Shown here piece after piece: positions 25,053 through 34,011 of a DNA stretch of 45,078 nt (positions are counted from its first letter, which is position 1; each line of letters starts with the position of its first letter). A program made the translations under genes and the position numbers. The notes below the pieces were generated by a model. It did not search any database and was not told where the DNA came from. It saw only the letters and a list, made by a program, of their open reading frames with translations. The stretch is from positions 1-45,078 of the forward strand of contig QZKS01000080.1 of NCBI GenBank assembly GCA_003599865.1. Direction: 5' to 3'. This stretch comes from Desulfobacteraceae bacterium. GTDB taxonomy: Bacteria; Desulfobacterota; Desulfobacteria; Desulfobacterales; SURF-7.

Positions 25053-25206
25053 TGATGCACTCGTAAAAAGTCAAAAATCACCTTTCTTGTCATTCCGTCG
25101 AAAGACAGACACGCAGTGAAGCGTAGCGCTATCCAGTTTTTTCAATATGATCTGGACTCCGGTTTCCACCGGAGTGACGGAATTTGGACTTTTTAAGGTT
25201 TCATCA
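25053..25206. mobile_element. MITE-like non-autonomous element
   Basis: About 154 bp bounded by imperfect terminal inverted repeats: TGATGCACTCGTAAAAAGTC (25053-25072) and, reversed, TGATGAAACCTTAAAAAGTC (25206-25187). The interior carries a REP-like palindrome, ACTCCGGTTTCCACCGGAGT (25156-25175). No open frame. Sequences of this kind (AAAAAGTC termini) are scattered through Desulfobacterota genomes. Confidence 0.6.
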
Positions 25207-25322
25207 CTTTTATCATTTTGAAATCTCTATGTTTGATATTGAATGATTCCGTTTTTTGGTTGTATATAGTGAAGAATTGGCTGGATTTGCTTTCTTTGAT
25301 ACATCTCATGGTATGGTGAGTC

Positions 25323-26168
25323 ATGGATATTTATTATATTGACGGACAATATGTACCGGCGGATCAGGCAGTGATTCCGGTAAATGATCTCGCATTGCTG
25401 AGAGGATACGGCGTTTTCGACTTTTTGCGGACCCACGACGGATCTCCCTTTCTCCTGCAGGAACATCTTGCCCGTCTGAAGGATTCCGCCAAAAAGATCG
25501 GTCTGTATTTTCCCTGGACACGCAAGGAATTGACGGAAATCGTGAATAACACCATTCAAAAAAACAAATACGGGAATGCGACGGTCCGGATTATTGTCAC
25601 CGGAGGCCCGAGCAGGGATTTTATCACTCCTGACGGCAAGCCGCGCCTGCTGGTGATCGTATCTCCCGCACCCGCCTTGCCGGAATCCTGGTATACGGAA
25701 GGAATCAAAGTGATCACCATCGAGCTGGAAAGAACCATACCCGGAGCAAAAAGCATCAACTACCTTGATGCAACCATGGCGTTGACTAAGGCCCGGGATC
25801 AGGGAGCGGTGGAAGCCATATACACGGATACGGCAGGTTTCATCAAGGAAGGAACAACCTCCAACCTGTTTGCATTTTATCAGGACTGCCTGATTACTCC
25901 CGGAAAAAATATTCTGTCCGGAATCACCCGCAAAGTGATCCTGAAAATTGCAAAACCCTTATTTGAACTCAAGATCCGTGAAATCCGGCAGGACGAGCTG
26001 TATCGGGCAGATGAGATCTTTATCTCCGGCTCCAGCAAAGGAATCGTGCCGGTTGTTCAGGTAAATGATAGGGTGATCGGCAGCGGAAGGCCGGGCGATC
26101 GTACAAAAGCCCTCATGCAGCAATTGCAGGAATATATAAAAACCGTAACCCCTTCCGGCAATGATTGA
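25323..26168 (+). CDS. Class IV aminotransferase (IlvE/DAAT/PabC-like)
   Basis: 281 aa, typical length for fold-type IV PLP enzymes. Motifs: GQYVPADQAVIPVNDLALLRGYGVFDFLRTHDG, HLARLKDSA, the Schiff-base Lys in PGAKSINYLDATMALTKA, EGTTSNLFAF (PLP phosphate region), LSGITRKVIL and DEIFISGSSKGIVPV. It catalyses amino-group transfer with branched-chain or D-amino acids, or the aminodeoxychorismate lyase reaction; motifs do not settle which, but IlvE-like is favoured. ATG 25323 follows GGTGAG. Stands alone, with the MITE-like element upstream. Confidence 0.88.
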   Translation: MDIYYIDGQYVPADQAVIPVNDLALLRGYGVFDFLRTHDGSPFLLQEHLARLKDSAKKIGLYFPWTRKELTEIVNNTIQKNKYGNATVRIIVTGGPSRDFITPDGKPRLLVIVSPAPALPESWYTEGIKVITIELERTIPGAKSINYLDATMALTKARDQGAVEAIYTDTAGFIKEGTTSNLFAFYQDCLITPGKNILSGITRKVILKIAKPLFELKIREIRQDELYRADEIFISGSSKGIVPVVQVNDRVIGSGRPGDRTKALMQQLQEYIKTVTPSGND

Positions 26169-26346
26169 AATTCTTATGCATTATCCAATTGAATAACGCT
26201 CCAGGATTTGGTAAGGTCGTACTTCAATTTACGAGTGCCTGATCCACTTTACACCTGACATATGACAATATTTTTTCATCGGAACCGTATCCGGAACTGT
26301 TTTTTTACAATACTTTTTTATCATCACCAAAAGGAGGAATACCATT

Positions 26347-26922
26347 ATGGCAAGCCTTAAGGGAACAAGAACGGAAAAAAATCTGCTCACTGCTTTTGCC
26401 GGTGAGTCTCAGGCCAGAAACCGATATACCTATTTTGCCGGTAAGGCAAGAAAAGAAGGCTTTGTACAAATAGCGGATATTTTTGAAGAGACCGCCAACC
26501 AGGAAAAAGAGCATGCCAAACGGTTTTTTTCATTTCTGGAAGGCGGAGATGTGGAAATAAGCGGCTGTTTTCCGGCAGGCGTGATCGGAACCACCCTTGC
26601 CAATCTAAAAGCTGCTGCTGCCGGGGAGCATCATGAATGGACGGACATGTACCCCGGCTTTGCCAAAATCGCGCGTGAAGAGGGTTTTGAGGCTGTTGCC
26701 ATGGTTTTTGAAAAAGTCTCGGTTGCGGAAAAACAGCATGAAAAGCGGTATAAAGACCTTGCCGCCAATATTGAAAACGGCCGGGTTTTCAAACGGTCAA
26801 ACAGCGAAAAATGGCGATGCCGGAACTGCGGCTATGTCCATGAGGGCAAAGACGCGCCGGATATGTGTCCGGCCTGCGCCCACCCGCAGGCTCATTTTGA
26901 GCTTCTCGGTGAAAACTGGTAA
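26347..26922 (+). CDS. rbr: Rubrerythrin
   Basis: 191 aa, full length. Ferritin-like diiron domain (residues ~1-145; metal ligands within AGESQARNRYTYF, EETANQEKEHAKRF, GEHHEWTDMYPGF, EKVSVAEKQHEKRY), then C-terminal rubredoxin-type Fe(Cys)4 domain (CRNCGYVHEGKDAPDMCPACAHPQ). It reduces hydrogen peroxide to water with electrons from rubredoxin or NADH oxidoreductases in anaerobes. Strong AAAGGAGG site and a clear terminator after the gene: a single-gene unit. No PerR box could be assigned in the 178-bp upstream gap. Confidence 0.96.
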   Translation: MASLKGTRTEKNLLTAFAGESQARNRYTYFAGKARKEGFVQIADIFEETANQEKEHAKRFFSFLEGGDVEISGCFPAGVIGTTLANLKAAAAGEHHEWTDMYPGFAKIAREEGFEAVAMVFEKVSVAEKQHEKRYKDLAANIENGRVFKRSNSEKWRCRNCGYVHEGKDAPDMCPACAHPQAHFELLGENW

Positions 26923-26957
26923 ACAGCGGCTGCCGTCCGACGGAACAGCATCTTTTC

Positions 26958-27003
26958 AAGGGGCTTGATTCCATATGAAGTTCAATGGATCAGCCCCTTT
27001 TTG
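26958..27003 (+). terminator. Rho-independent terminator of rbr
   Basis: AAGGGGCTTGATTCCAT (from 26958) pairs with ATGGATCA-GCCCCTT (to ~26999), followed by a T-run. It lies between rbr and the convergent GGDEF gene and can serve both. Confidence 0.85.
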
Positions 27004-27006
27004 TAT

Positions 27007-28038
27007 TCAGGTAACCCCGTAGCCGTTTTTGGTGGATCGTTTCACCGAGTACATAATCTGGTCTGCCTTGATCAGAAGCTCTTTGGGGGCAATTGCATCA
27101 TCAGGATACATCGCAATACCGAAACTTGCCGTAAGGTGAACCGGGTTTGATTCCTCGGGAAGATAGGATGTTTTCCGGATGCTGTCCAGAATTCTTTCCA
27201 CGTTTGTTATGGCCTGATTCCGATTGACATCCGGAAAAATGATCACATATTCATCACCGCCGTATTTTATCAAAAGATCCCTGTTTTCCATATTTTCATT
27301 CATGGTACGCCCGACTTCCCGCAATACCTGTGATCCCTTCAGGTGTCCGTATGAATCCACGATATCCTTAAAGTTATCAATATCGACAAAAATGATGGCA
27401 AAGTGCTTTTGGTGATCCGGATCATTCTGAACCAGATCCTCGAGATGCTGGTACAGGAACCGTGCGTTATACAATCCGGTATATTCATCCCGGATGCTCA
27501 TCTGGAATACCCGGTCACAATAATGGGAATTCTGAATGGCGATTGCCGCAAAATCAACAAGAACCTTTAGAATGGGCAGATATTGGACCTGAAAAGCGGC
27601 GATATCTTTTACATTGATGATTTCCATCACACCAAGCACCCGGCCCTGTGTCTTTAAAGGAATACAGATGACCGAACGCGTTTGAAACCCGGTAATCTCA
27701 TCCACTTTTCTGTAGAAATTCCGATCCTGCTCAACATCGTGCAGTATTTTCATCTCACCGGTTTCAAGGACATGTCCTGCAATGCCCTCTCCCGGCGACA
27801 GACGGATGTTCTCCGTGAGTTTTTTATCAACCCCTACGACAATATCAAAAGCCAGTTTCCCTGTTTCCTCATCCTTCAGCAGCAATGACCAGTTATCCGC
27901 CGCAATCAACTGGCTGACCTTTAATACAATCACCTGTAAAATCTCTTTTAAATCCAGCGTGGATGTCAGCAGCTTCCCCATTTCGACGCAGGCTTCAAAG
28001 GCCTGCATGCTAATATCAGGTTGATTCCGGTTTGTCAT
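27007..28038 (-). CDS. GAF-GGDEF diguanylate cyclase
   Basis: 343 aa, cytoplasmic. N-terminal GAF domain (residues ~20-165: EILQVIVLKVSQLIAADNWSLLLKDEETG ... VICIPLKTQGRVLGVMEIINV) and C-terminal GGDEF domain (~175-340) with active-site variant GGDEY (IKYGGDEYVIIFPD). Synthesises c-di-GMP from two GTP. The inhibitory RxxD site before the active loop is ENRD rather than RxxD, so product inhibition is probably lost. GAGGAC site before the ATG at 28038. The c-di-GMP riboswitch-like RNA at 19331-19430 gives a possible local target of the signal. Confidence 0.93.
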   Translation of the reverse strand: MTNRNQPDISMQAFEACVEMGKLLTSTLDLKEILQVIVLKVSQLIAADNWSLLLKDEETGKLAFDIVVGVDKKLTENIRLSPGEGIAGHVLETGEMKILHDVEQDRNFYRKVDEITGFQTRSVICIPLKTQGRVLGVMEIINVKDIAAFQVQYLPILKVLVDFAAIAIQNSHYCDRVFQMSIRDEYTGLYNARFLYQHLEDLVQNDPDHQKHFAIIFVDIDNFKDIVDSYGHLKGSQVLREVGRTMNENMENRDLLIKYGGDEYVIIFPDVNRNQAITNVERILDSIRKTSYLPEESNPVHLTASFGIAMYPDDAIAPKELLIKADQIMYSVKRSTKNGYGVT

Positions 28039-28394
28039 TGCGTCCTCTCTGTGATCTGGTCTTTTGTAAATTTTTCCCTTAACTTAGAATCAAACCATGG
28101 AAATTTCAAGTATTAGAATATGCTGTCTGAATCAATACCCGCAACTTATATTCCCTGTCAACTTTGGCAAAAAAATAATAACCATTTGAAAAATAATTAA
28201 ATTATTGATAATATCATAAGCATGAAGCAACAAAAGTTTCCATCGGGTGGAGATCTCTTTTTTTTCCATGATGGTTATTCCCAAAATTTCCTGATGTTAT
28301 TCATCTGACTCAATACTGGCATATGGCTTGCAAATCTCTGGGACTGAACACCATCACAGATCAAACCAGATATTTCAGAAAAAGGGGAAACCAT
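28039..28394. other. AT-rich divergent intergenic region
   Basis: No gene supported. Holds the divergent promoters of the GGDEF gene and the small exported protein; AT-rich with several -10-like stretches near 28180-28220, and a weak hairpin CCATC/GATGG (28240-28274). In-frame codons from 28323 precede the exported protein but have no ribosome-binding site. Confidence 0.5.
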
Positions 28395-28787
28395 ATGAAA
28401 ACCATAAAACAACAATTTCAGAATGTAAAATTCGCAGCGCTGTCCGGCCTGCTGGTCATCTGCCTTGGATTCCCGGTCAATGCGCCGGCTGAATTAAAAG
28501 CCATGACCGACATGGAAATGAAGACGACCCGGTTAAATGATTTTATCCGTCCGTTAAGCAGACCGATCATCGTGGGACAACTGGTCGATGACAAAAAGGA
28601 CATTGAAAAGGAATTGCGGGAGGTTCAGGCTCCTGTGATCGTCCAGACGGAAGTATATGATCCTCAAGCGATTATAGAAGATATGCAGGCTCAACTGGAT
28701 CGGATCAACAATGGAGAGGCCCCGGTAATCGGCCTGTTCCCTTTTATCCAGACCCAGGCCGACAAACAGCATCTCTTAAAACAATAA
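28395..28787 (+). CDS. Small exported protein of unknown function
   Basis: 130 aa from the ATG at 28395 (AAAGGGG site upstream). Sec signal peptide: MKTIKQQFQNVKFAALSGLLVICLG followed by FPVNAPA, with cleavage probably after NAPA. The mature part begins ELKAMTDMEMKTTRLN, faintly like the MxDxEL motif near the start of some Gram-negative surface proteins, and continues as a charged helical domain without cysteines. No family recognised. Confidence 0.7.
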   Translation: MKTIKQQFQNVKFAALSGLLVICLGFPVNAPAELKAMTDMEMKTTRLNDFIRPLSRPIIVGQLVDDKKDIEKELREVQAPVIVQTEVYDPQAIIEDMQAQLDRINNGEAPVIGLFPFIQTQADKQHLLKQ

Positions 28788-28868
28788 GCGGTCTTTTCTT
28801 TTTCCGCCGGAGCGTGTATAACGTGTAGAAAAGACCGAGAATAATCAATCACCCAAAGGAGGGTTCCA

Positions 28869-29984
28869 TTGTCTTTTCAGCTCCCGCAATATACACCGCC
28901 CGACTTTTCAGCGGAAAATCTTCGCAACGCTCCGAAAATCAAGACGCAGCCTGCACCGCAAAAAGGTGTTGCCCCCCGACAATTTCACGCCACCTCCAAT
29001 CATCCGGAATATCTTCACCTGGGCAACGGCAAATGGGTCCTTGCCGGGGAAAACAGGATGGATTGCGTCATGGTCGTAAAGGACGGCCGGATTGAAGTGG
29101 TCGAGGCCCGAAGGCTGCAAAAAGGAGATCCGGTCGTTATCGGCCGAACCGAAAACGGTGAAGACGGGATTCTGGTTTATACCACCGGTTTTGACGAAAA
29201 AACGGAAAAGAGAGAGGACAAGTTTTCCTTCCGCACCAGGGGAACCAGGGAAACGCCTTTCTCCAGAAGCTATGACCAGCTTTATGAGATTTTAAAACAT
29301 GACCGGGATCATGGCTATATTGTCTGGGTACTGGGACCGGCGGTCGCATTTGACAAAGACAGCCGGGATGCCATGCAGGGACTCATCGAAAGCGGATTCT
29401 GCGATGCCTTGCTTGCCGGGAATGCCCTGGCGACGCACGACCTTGAAGCCGCCTGTTTTAAAACCGGCCTGGGACAGGATATCTATACCCAGGCATTGCA
29501 GCCCCTGGGGCATTATCACCATCTGGATATCCTGAACGAGGTCCGGGATGCGGGTTCGATCCGAAAGGCCATCGATACCCTGAACCTGAAAGACGGAATC
29601 ATCTATGCCTGTGAAAAGAATAACGTTCCCTATGTGCTCGCCGGGTCCATCCGGGATGACGGACCTCTCCCGGAAGTCATTCCGGATGTTTATGCGTCTC
29701 AGGACATCATGCGGACATATGCCAAAAAGGCAACCATTGTCATCACACTGGCTACGCAGCTCCATTCCATTGCCTTTGGGAACATGACCCCCAGCTATCA
29801 GGTTCGGGAAGACGGTTCCATCCGGCCGGTGTATTTCTATATTGTGGATATGACGGAATTCAGCGCAGACAAGCTTGCCAACCGGGGTTCCGCCCAGGCG
29901 GTAGCGATCTTGACCAATGTGCAGGATTTCATGATCAACCTCTGGAACAACCTTGCCAGAAACAAAAAGAAAACGCCGTTATGA
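28869..29984 (+). CDS. Archaeal-type ornithine cyclodeaminase (LOR/SDH-like, TIGR00300)
   Basis: 371 aa from a TTG at 28869, chosen because AAAGGAGG lies 7 nt upstream and the frame starts [12 protein letters not shown]. It matches the LOR/SDH-type domain protein: N-terminal substrate region ([27 protein letters not shown]) and C-terminal NAD-binding half ([49 protein letters not shown]). Archaeal homologues convert ornithine to proline plus ammonia with NAD. The arginase gene overlaps by 4 bp, which supports an arginine to ornithine to proline route. Confidence 0.85.
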   Translation: MSFQLPQYTPPDFSAENLRNAPKIKTQPAPQKGVAPRQFHATSNHPEYLHLGNGKWVLAGENRMDCVMVVKDGRIEVVEARRLQKGDPVVIGRTENGEDGILVYTTGFDEKTEKREDKFSFRTRGTRETPFSRSYDQLYEILKHDRDHGYIVWVLGPAVAFDKDSRDAMQGLIESGFCDALLAGNALATHDLEAACFKTGLGQDIYTQALQPLGHYHHLDILNEVRDAGSIRKAIDTLNLKDGIIYACEKNNVPYVLAGSIRDDGPLPEVIPDVYASQDIMRTYAKKATIVITLATQLHSIAFGNMTPSYQVREDGSIRPVYFYIVDMTEFSADKLANRGSAQAVAILTNVQDFMINLWNNLARNKKKTPL

Positions 29985-30862
29985 AGGGCTCCATCCGAAT
30001 CATAGGCGCTCCGGTCGACCTGGGGCAATCCCATCGCGGTGTGGATATGGGGCCCAGCGCCATACGCTATGCCGGACTCCTGTCGCGTCTCCGGGAACTG
30101 GGCTACAATGTTACCGATGAGGGTAATATCCAGGTTCGTGTCCGGGATTCCCTTTCCGAAGACAGCCTTCTGAAGGAAATCACAACCGCATGTGAAACAG
30201 CGTACCAGCTCGCCCGCAGGGCAATTGAGGACAACTGCAAACCCATTTTCCTCGGCGGGGACCACTCCATATCCATCGGAACCATCGGCGGCGTATCTCA
30301 CAGCGATGCCGTCGGAGTCATCTGGATTGATGCACACGGTGATTTCAATACACCGCAAACCTCCACTTCCGGCAATATCCATGGGATGTCCCTGTCTGTT
30401 CTATCCGGCAATGGACTGCCGGAACTGGTCAATATCGGCAGGAAAGGTCCCAAGATCAAGCCCGGAAATGTCGTACTCATCGGCGTCCGCTCCTTGGATC
30501 CAAAAGAGCGGGAAAACCTGAAGAAAAGCGGGATCGTCGTGTATACCATGAGGGATATTGATGAAGAAGGAATGAATGTGATTGCCAGAAAAGCCCTGAT
30601 GCGGCTGAACCGGCTTTCCCGGATTCATGTAAGTCTGGATATTGACAGTCTTGATCCCATTGCCGTCCCGGGTGTCGGAACACCGGTGTCCGGAGGATTG
30701 ACCTACCGGGAGGCCCATCTGCTGATGGAAGTGATCGCCGACTCAGGACTGGTATGTTCCATGGACATTGTTGAAATCAATCCCATCATCGATCATTGCA
30801 ACCAGACCGCCAAAACAGCGGTGGATCTTGCCGTTTCCCTGTTTGGAAAACGCATCCTGTAA
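29981..30862 (+). CDS. rocF: Arginase
   Basis: 293 aa, ureohydrolase family. Mn-binding motifs: [31 protein letters not shown] and SLDIDSLDP. The N-terminus [29 protein letters not shown], with GQ..RGVD..P, is the arginase type rather than agmatinase or formimidoglutamase. Splits arginine into ornithine and urea. Starts inside the ATGA overlap with the ornithine cyclodeaminase gene; together they catabolise arginine to proline. No urease genes are in view. Confidence 0.93.
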   Translation: MKGSIRIIGAPVDLGQSHRGVDMGPSAIRYAGLLSRLRELGYNVTDEGNIQVRVRDSLSEDSLLKEITTACETAYQLARRAIEDNCKPIFLGGDHSISIGTIGGVSHSDAVGVIWIDAHGDFNTPQTSTSGNIHGMSLSVLSGNGLPELVNIGRKGPKIKPGNVVLIGVRSLDPKERENLKKSGIVVYTMRDIDEEGMNVIARKALMRLNRLSRIHVSLDIDSLDPIAVPGVGTPVSGGLTYREAHLLMEVIADSGLVCSMDIVEINPIIDHCNQTAKTAVDLAVSLFGKRIL

Positions 30863-30872
30863 GTAATCCGAC

Positions 30873-31421
30873 CTACACAGCCTGCAATATTCCTTTCCAG
30901 ATGGCGTGCAGGGCAAGGCGCCACCGTTGATTCTCAAAAGCCTTTCCGCGCCATTTCCGCCCTTCCCTTACCTGATGCTCCAGCTCCCGCCATCCATTGT
31001 CGTAATCAAAATCCTTCCACATGGCTCCGGCTTTGTAGATGAAGGGAAGGTCCTTCCAGGCCAGCAGGGCTTTTGAACCTTCTGCGGTATCGAATATCCT
31101 CCAATGGGTTCCTGCGTAAAACAGGAACTCACTGTTTTGAAGTTTTACCAGGGCTTTCATTCCTTCTGAAAAATCAAACTGCTTCCAATGCAGACCGGCA
31201 TAATAGATATGCCTTGCGCTCTTGAGGGAAACGAGCGCCTCCAAACCCTTTTGAAAATTGAAGGCCGGCCAGTAGATCCCGGAACGGTAGATGTATTCAT
31301 ACGCGCGGAGTTGAATCAGCGCATCCAGGCCGTCTTCATGGTTAAACAGATGATCCTTGCGGCCTTGGCAAAAAATCTTTTCCGCATCGATGGCGTTATT
31401 CATTGGATTATGGTTTTCCAT
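30873..31421 (-). CDS. Protein of four 28-residue Trp/Phe repeats
   Basis: 182 aa. Four tandem units of about 28 residues with pattern L-x5-(Y/F)-(I/L)-Y-x-A-G-x-x-W-x-x-F-(D/N)-x-x-x-G-x-x-A, starting near residues 35, 63, 91 and 119 (e.g. YYAGLHWKQFDFSEG, FYAGTHWRIFDTAEG). No signal peptide. I do not recognise the family; the units suggest a helical solenoid or a peptide-binding scaffold. Overlaps the 3' end of the VWA gene by 14 bp, so it belongs to the MoxR/VWA operon. Confidence 0.75.
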   Translation of the reverse strand: MENHNPMNNAIDAEKIFCQGRKDHLFNHEDGLDALIQLRAYEYIYRSGIYWPAFNFQKGLEALVSLKSARHIYYAGLHWKQFDFSEGMKALVKLQNSEFLFYAGTHWRIFDTAEGSKALLAWKDLPFIYKAGAMWKDFDYDNGWRELEHQVREGRKWRGKAFENQRWRLALHAIWKGILQAV

Positions 31422-32793
31422 TGGTCACGGTTTTCATCATCATCACTTTTCCAAAAGGAGGATGAAACGGTTTTTCCTTCTCTTCGGGGATCACCCAGAG
31501 GGTTTGCGGATAGGGCTTCAACCGGTCCAGGTCAAAAATATCCCCGTCCGTGATAACGACCAAGGGCTCATGATGCCCCTTCATGAAGCCGTCAAACAGC
31601 GGTGAAAAAAAAGTCGTGCCGGAACTCCCGGTCCGGATATGCCGCCAGTCGCCCTTCTGATATAGATAATTCGTACCGGTTTCCCGGATTTTTTGCAGGG
31701 TATTGTTCTGTCTGAACGGAACAAATACGGTTTCGTCAATGCAAAGCAGAAACACCTTGTATTGGTTCAGGAGGCTTTCAACCACACCAAAGGCGGCCTC
31801 AAGATTTTCCGGATGCATGACCATGGAACCGGACACATCCACCGCAACGGTGACCGTCATTTTTTTCCGGTATGTCCTTCCGGGCGCATACAGTCCGGAT
31901 GCAAAGTAACGCCGGTCAAACCGGCTTGCCGTATAAGCCCACTCTTCGGACAGGGAAGTACTTTCCAGAAACGCTTTGAGAGTTTTGAGCGAGAATGATT
32001 TTTCGATTGGCTGTATCTGTTGGATCATGCCGGCAATGGATTGAAAAAACCGTTCGTCCCGGCAGTCCTCATCCCGGCTTGCATAGCGGATCATGCGATT
32101 TTTCAATGCTTCCACGGAAGTCCGGTCGGCGCTGTTTCCGAACAGATGAACGCCGGTCGGCAGATTTTCCATTTCCGGATGATGAAAGGAAAGCCCTTCC
32201 GGACCGGTTTCCATGATGCCTTCCGCAGCCATCCCGGACAGGGAAAAAGGATTCAGCCGATACGCTTCCCAATCGGCTTCCTCTGCCTGATCTGCGGCAT
32301 GTTTATTTGTCTTCTTTACCAGCCAGGCATACAGGTTCTCCCAGGTCGTATCCTGTTTTTTGCCTGCACAGCATTCGTGAAAAAATGCCCTGGGTATCCT
32401 GGGAAGTCCGGCCGGCAGGAGAAGATCGGGATGATCCCGTCTTCCCTGATGCATTCTGGAAAAAAACATTTCCTTTTGATCCATCAGATAGCTGTTGACT
32501 ACCATGTCCTGAGCCAGGTTGCGCAGAGCCGGATCATGATGCGGAAGGCTTCGATGATCATGGTTCAGGACAATATGCATCATCTCGTGAATCAGCAGGC
32601 CGATCAGTTCTTCCGGAATGATCCTGTCCGGAAATTCCGGATTAAACAGCAGGGATAAGCGATGGCCTGTGACATGAAGCGCCAGTGTGGGGATCTTTTT
32701 TTCTTCCTGGAATTGTACGGACTGGTAAAAATAGGATGCGAAGCGGCTTTGTTCCCACAAAATCCGAAGGACTTTTTCCATCCTGGGCATCAT
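31408..32793 (-). CDS. VWA-like domain protein with metallopeptidase-like HExxH-type region
   Basis: 461 aa. N-terminal putative metallopeptidase domain (DUF2201-type) with LIHEMMHIVLNH (HExxH at residues ~69-73), and a C-terminal VWA-like domain with the MIDAS start VAVDVSGSM. Such proteins pair with MoxR AAA+ ATPases and are thought to act as chaperones that insert cofactors or remodel complexes. Lies 15 bp after the MoxR gene and overlaps the repeat-protein gene. Confidence 0.88.
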   Translation of the reverse strand: MMPRMEKVLRILWEQSRFASYFYQSVQFQEEKKIPTLALHVTGHRLSLLFNPEFPDRIIPEELIGLLIHEMMHIVLNHDHRSLPHHDPALRNLAQDMVVNSYLMDQKEMFFSRMHQGRRDHPDLLLPAGLPRIPRAFFHECCAGKKQDTTWENLYAWLVKKTNKHAADQAEEADWEAYRLNPFSLSGMAAEGIMETGPEGLSFHHPEMENLPTGVHLFGNSADRTSVEALKNRMIRYASRDEDCRDERFFQSIAGMIQQIQPIEKSFSLKTLKAFLESTSLSEEWAYTASRFDRRYFASGLYAPGRTYRKKMTVTVAVDVSGSMVMHPENLEAAFGVVESLLNQYKVFLLCIDETVFVPFRQNNTLQKIRETGTNYLYQKGDWRHIRTGSSGTTFFSPLFDGFMKGHHEPLVVITDGDIFDLDRLKPYPQTLWVIPEEKEKPFHPPFGKVMMMKTVTNGKP

Positions 32794-32808
32794 TGGGCTG
32801 CCGATTCC

Positions 32809-34005
32809 TCAAAGGGGAGAATTTTTTGTTTCCGTAACACTGTCCTCTTTCGGTCTGATCCAATCCTCAAACCTGGCCAACAGATAGTCGGAATCACCTT
32901 GATTCTCAATGGCCTTCAGCGCAGCGGGTATGGAAGTAAACAGGCCGCAGTCTCTCAGCAGCAGGTAGAAAAAAGACATGGAAACATCGGCCCTGGAAAA
33001 TCCGATAAACTGCAATACATTCGCCAGCATGCGAAGATCTGTTCTGCGGCGGGATTCCCGGGCATCTTCGTCAAGCTCCCGCAGATGTGTGATCGCCCCG
33101 GAAAGCGCCCAGAGAAGATCTTCCGCCGGTATCCGGTTCTGTTTCAGTTTTTCCAGCTTATCCGGACTGCCGTCCAGTACTTCCGCGGTTGTCAGTTCCC
33201 GCGGCGTGATGTATTGAAGCAGGAAATCCGTTCCCGCCTCAAGACCGACCAGGGAGCAGATCAGCTTTTTGAGTGATGAATCCGGATGGTCCGTCAGATG
33301 GCGGGACAGGTCCTCCTCCCGTTCCATTTTATAACACGCCCTGAGTGCCTGTGAAACCTGATGCCATCCCCTTGGATTGGGATTGATATTCCGTTCATCC
33401 CATAATTTATCCGGAAACAGGGAAATATATCGAACGACAGCGGGTTGAATCTTCTCCTGGTCCGCCCATTGAAGCCAGTCCCGGGCGTTGGGTTTCAGGT
33501 GAAACAGGGCAAGCCTTCCATCCAGAGCCGAATCCTCAAAATCCGTTACCGTAGTCCGGTCCATTTCACCCAGATTCCCGGAAAGAACAATGGCGGTTTT
33601 ATCCGGCAGTTCATGCTCGCCGCATCGTCTTTCCGTGATAATCTGAAACAGGGTCTGGATCACTGTGGGGTGAGCCCGGTTGGCCTCGTCCAGGAACCAC
33701 AATATTCCGTTATATTCACCGGGTATTTCCACCGGAGGGATGAACTTGGGCCGGTAGTAGATCATCCGCCGGTCGGCATGGTCCGGGACCGGATACCCCC
33801 CAAGATCGATATTTTCTTTAAATGCCAGCCGGGTATCGATGAAGTAATGGTTTTTCTTCCGGGCCGCCTGCCTGACAATTTCCGATTTGCCGATGCCGGG
33901 ATGGCCGACAATCTTGATCGCATAATTCACGCGGGAATCCGCGTCCAGATAGGTTTCAAGAATGTCGGCAAGCTCCCGGACGGTTACTTCAATGGGCTGT
34001 TTCAT
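32809..34005 (-). CDS. MoxR-family AAA+ ATPase
   Basis: 398 aa. Walker A GHPGIGKSE (residues ~33-41), Walker B GILWFLDEANRA (~110), sensor 1 TAIVLSGNLGEM, then a lid domain and a C-terminal extension. MoxR proteins work with VWA partners on protein-complex maturation. AGGATGGA site before ATG 34005. It starts 6 bp after the acyl-CoA dehydrogenase, so the dehydrogenase may be its client or merely co-transcribed. Confidence 0.88.
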   Translation of the reverse strand: MKQPIEVTVRELADILETYLDADSRVNYAIKIVGHPGIGKSEIVRQAARKKNHYFIDTRLAFKENIDLGGYPVPDHADRRMIYYRPKFIPPVEIPGEYNGILWFLDEANRAHPTVIQTLFQIITERRCGEHELPDKTAIVLSGNLGEMDRTTVTDFEDSALDGRLALFHLKPNARDWLQWADQEKIQPAVVRYISLFPDKLWDERNINPNPRGWHQVSQALRACYKMEREEDLSRHLTDHPDSSLKKLICSLVGLEAGTDFLLQYITPRELTTAEVLDGSPDKLEKLKQNRIPAEDLLWALSGAITHLRELDEDARESRRRTDLRMLANVLQFIGFSRADVSMSFFYLLLRDCGLFTSIPAALKAIENQGDSDYLLARFEDWIRPKEDSVTETKNSPL

Positions 34006-34011
34006 TCCATC

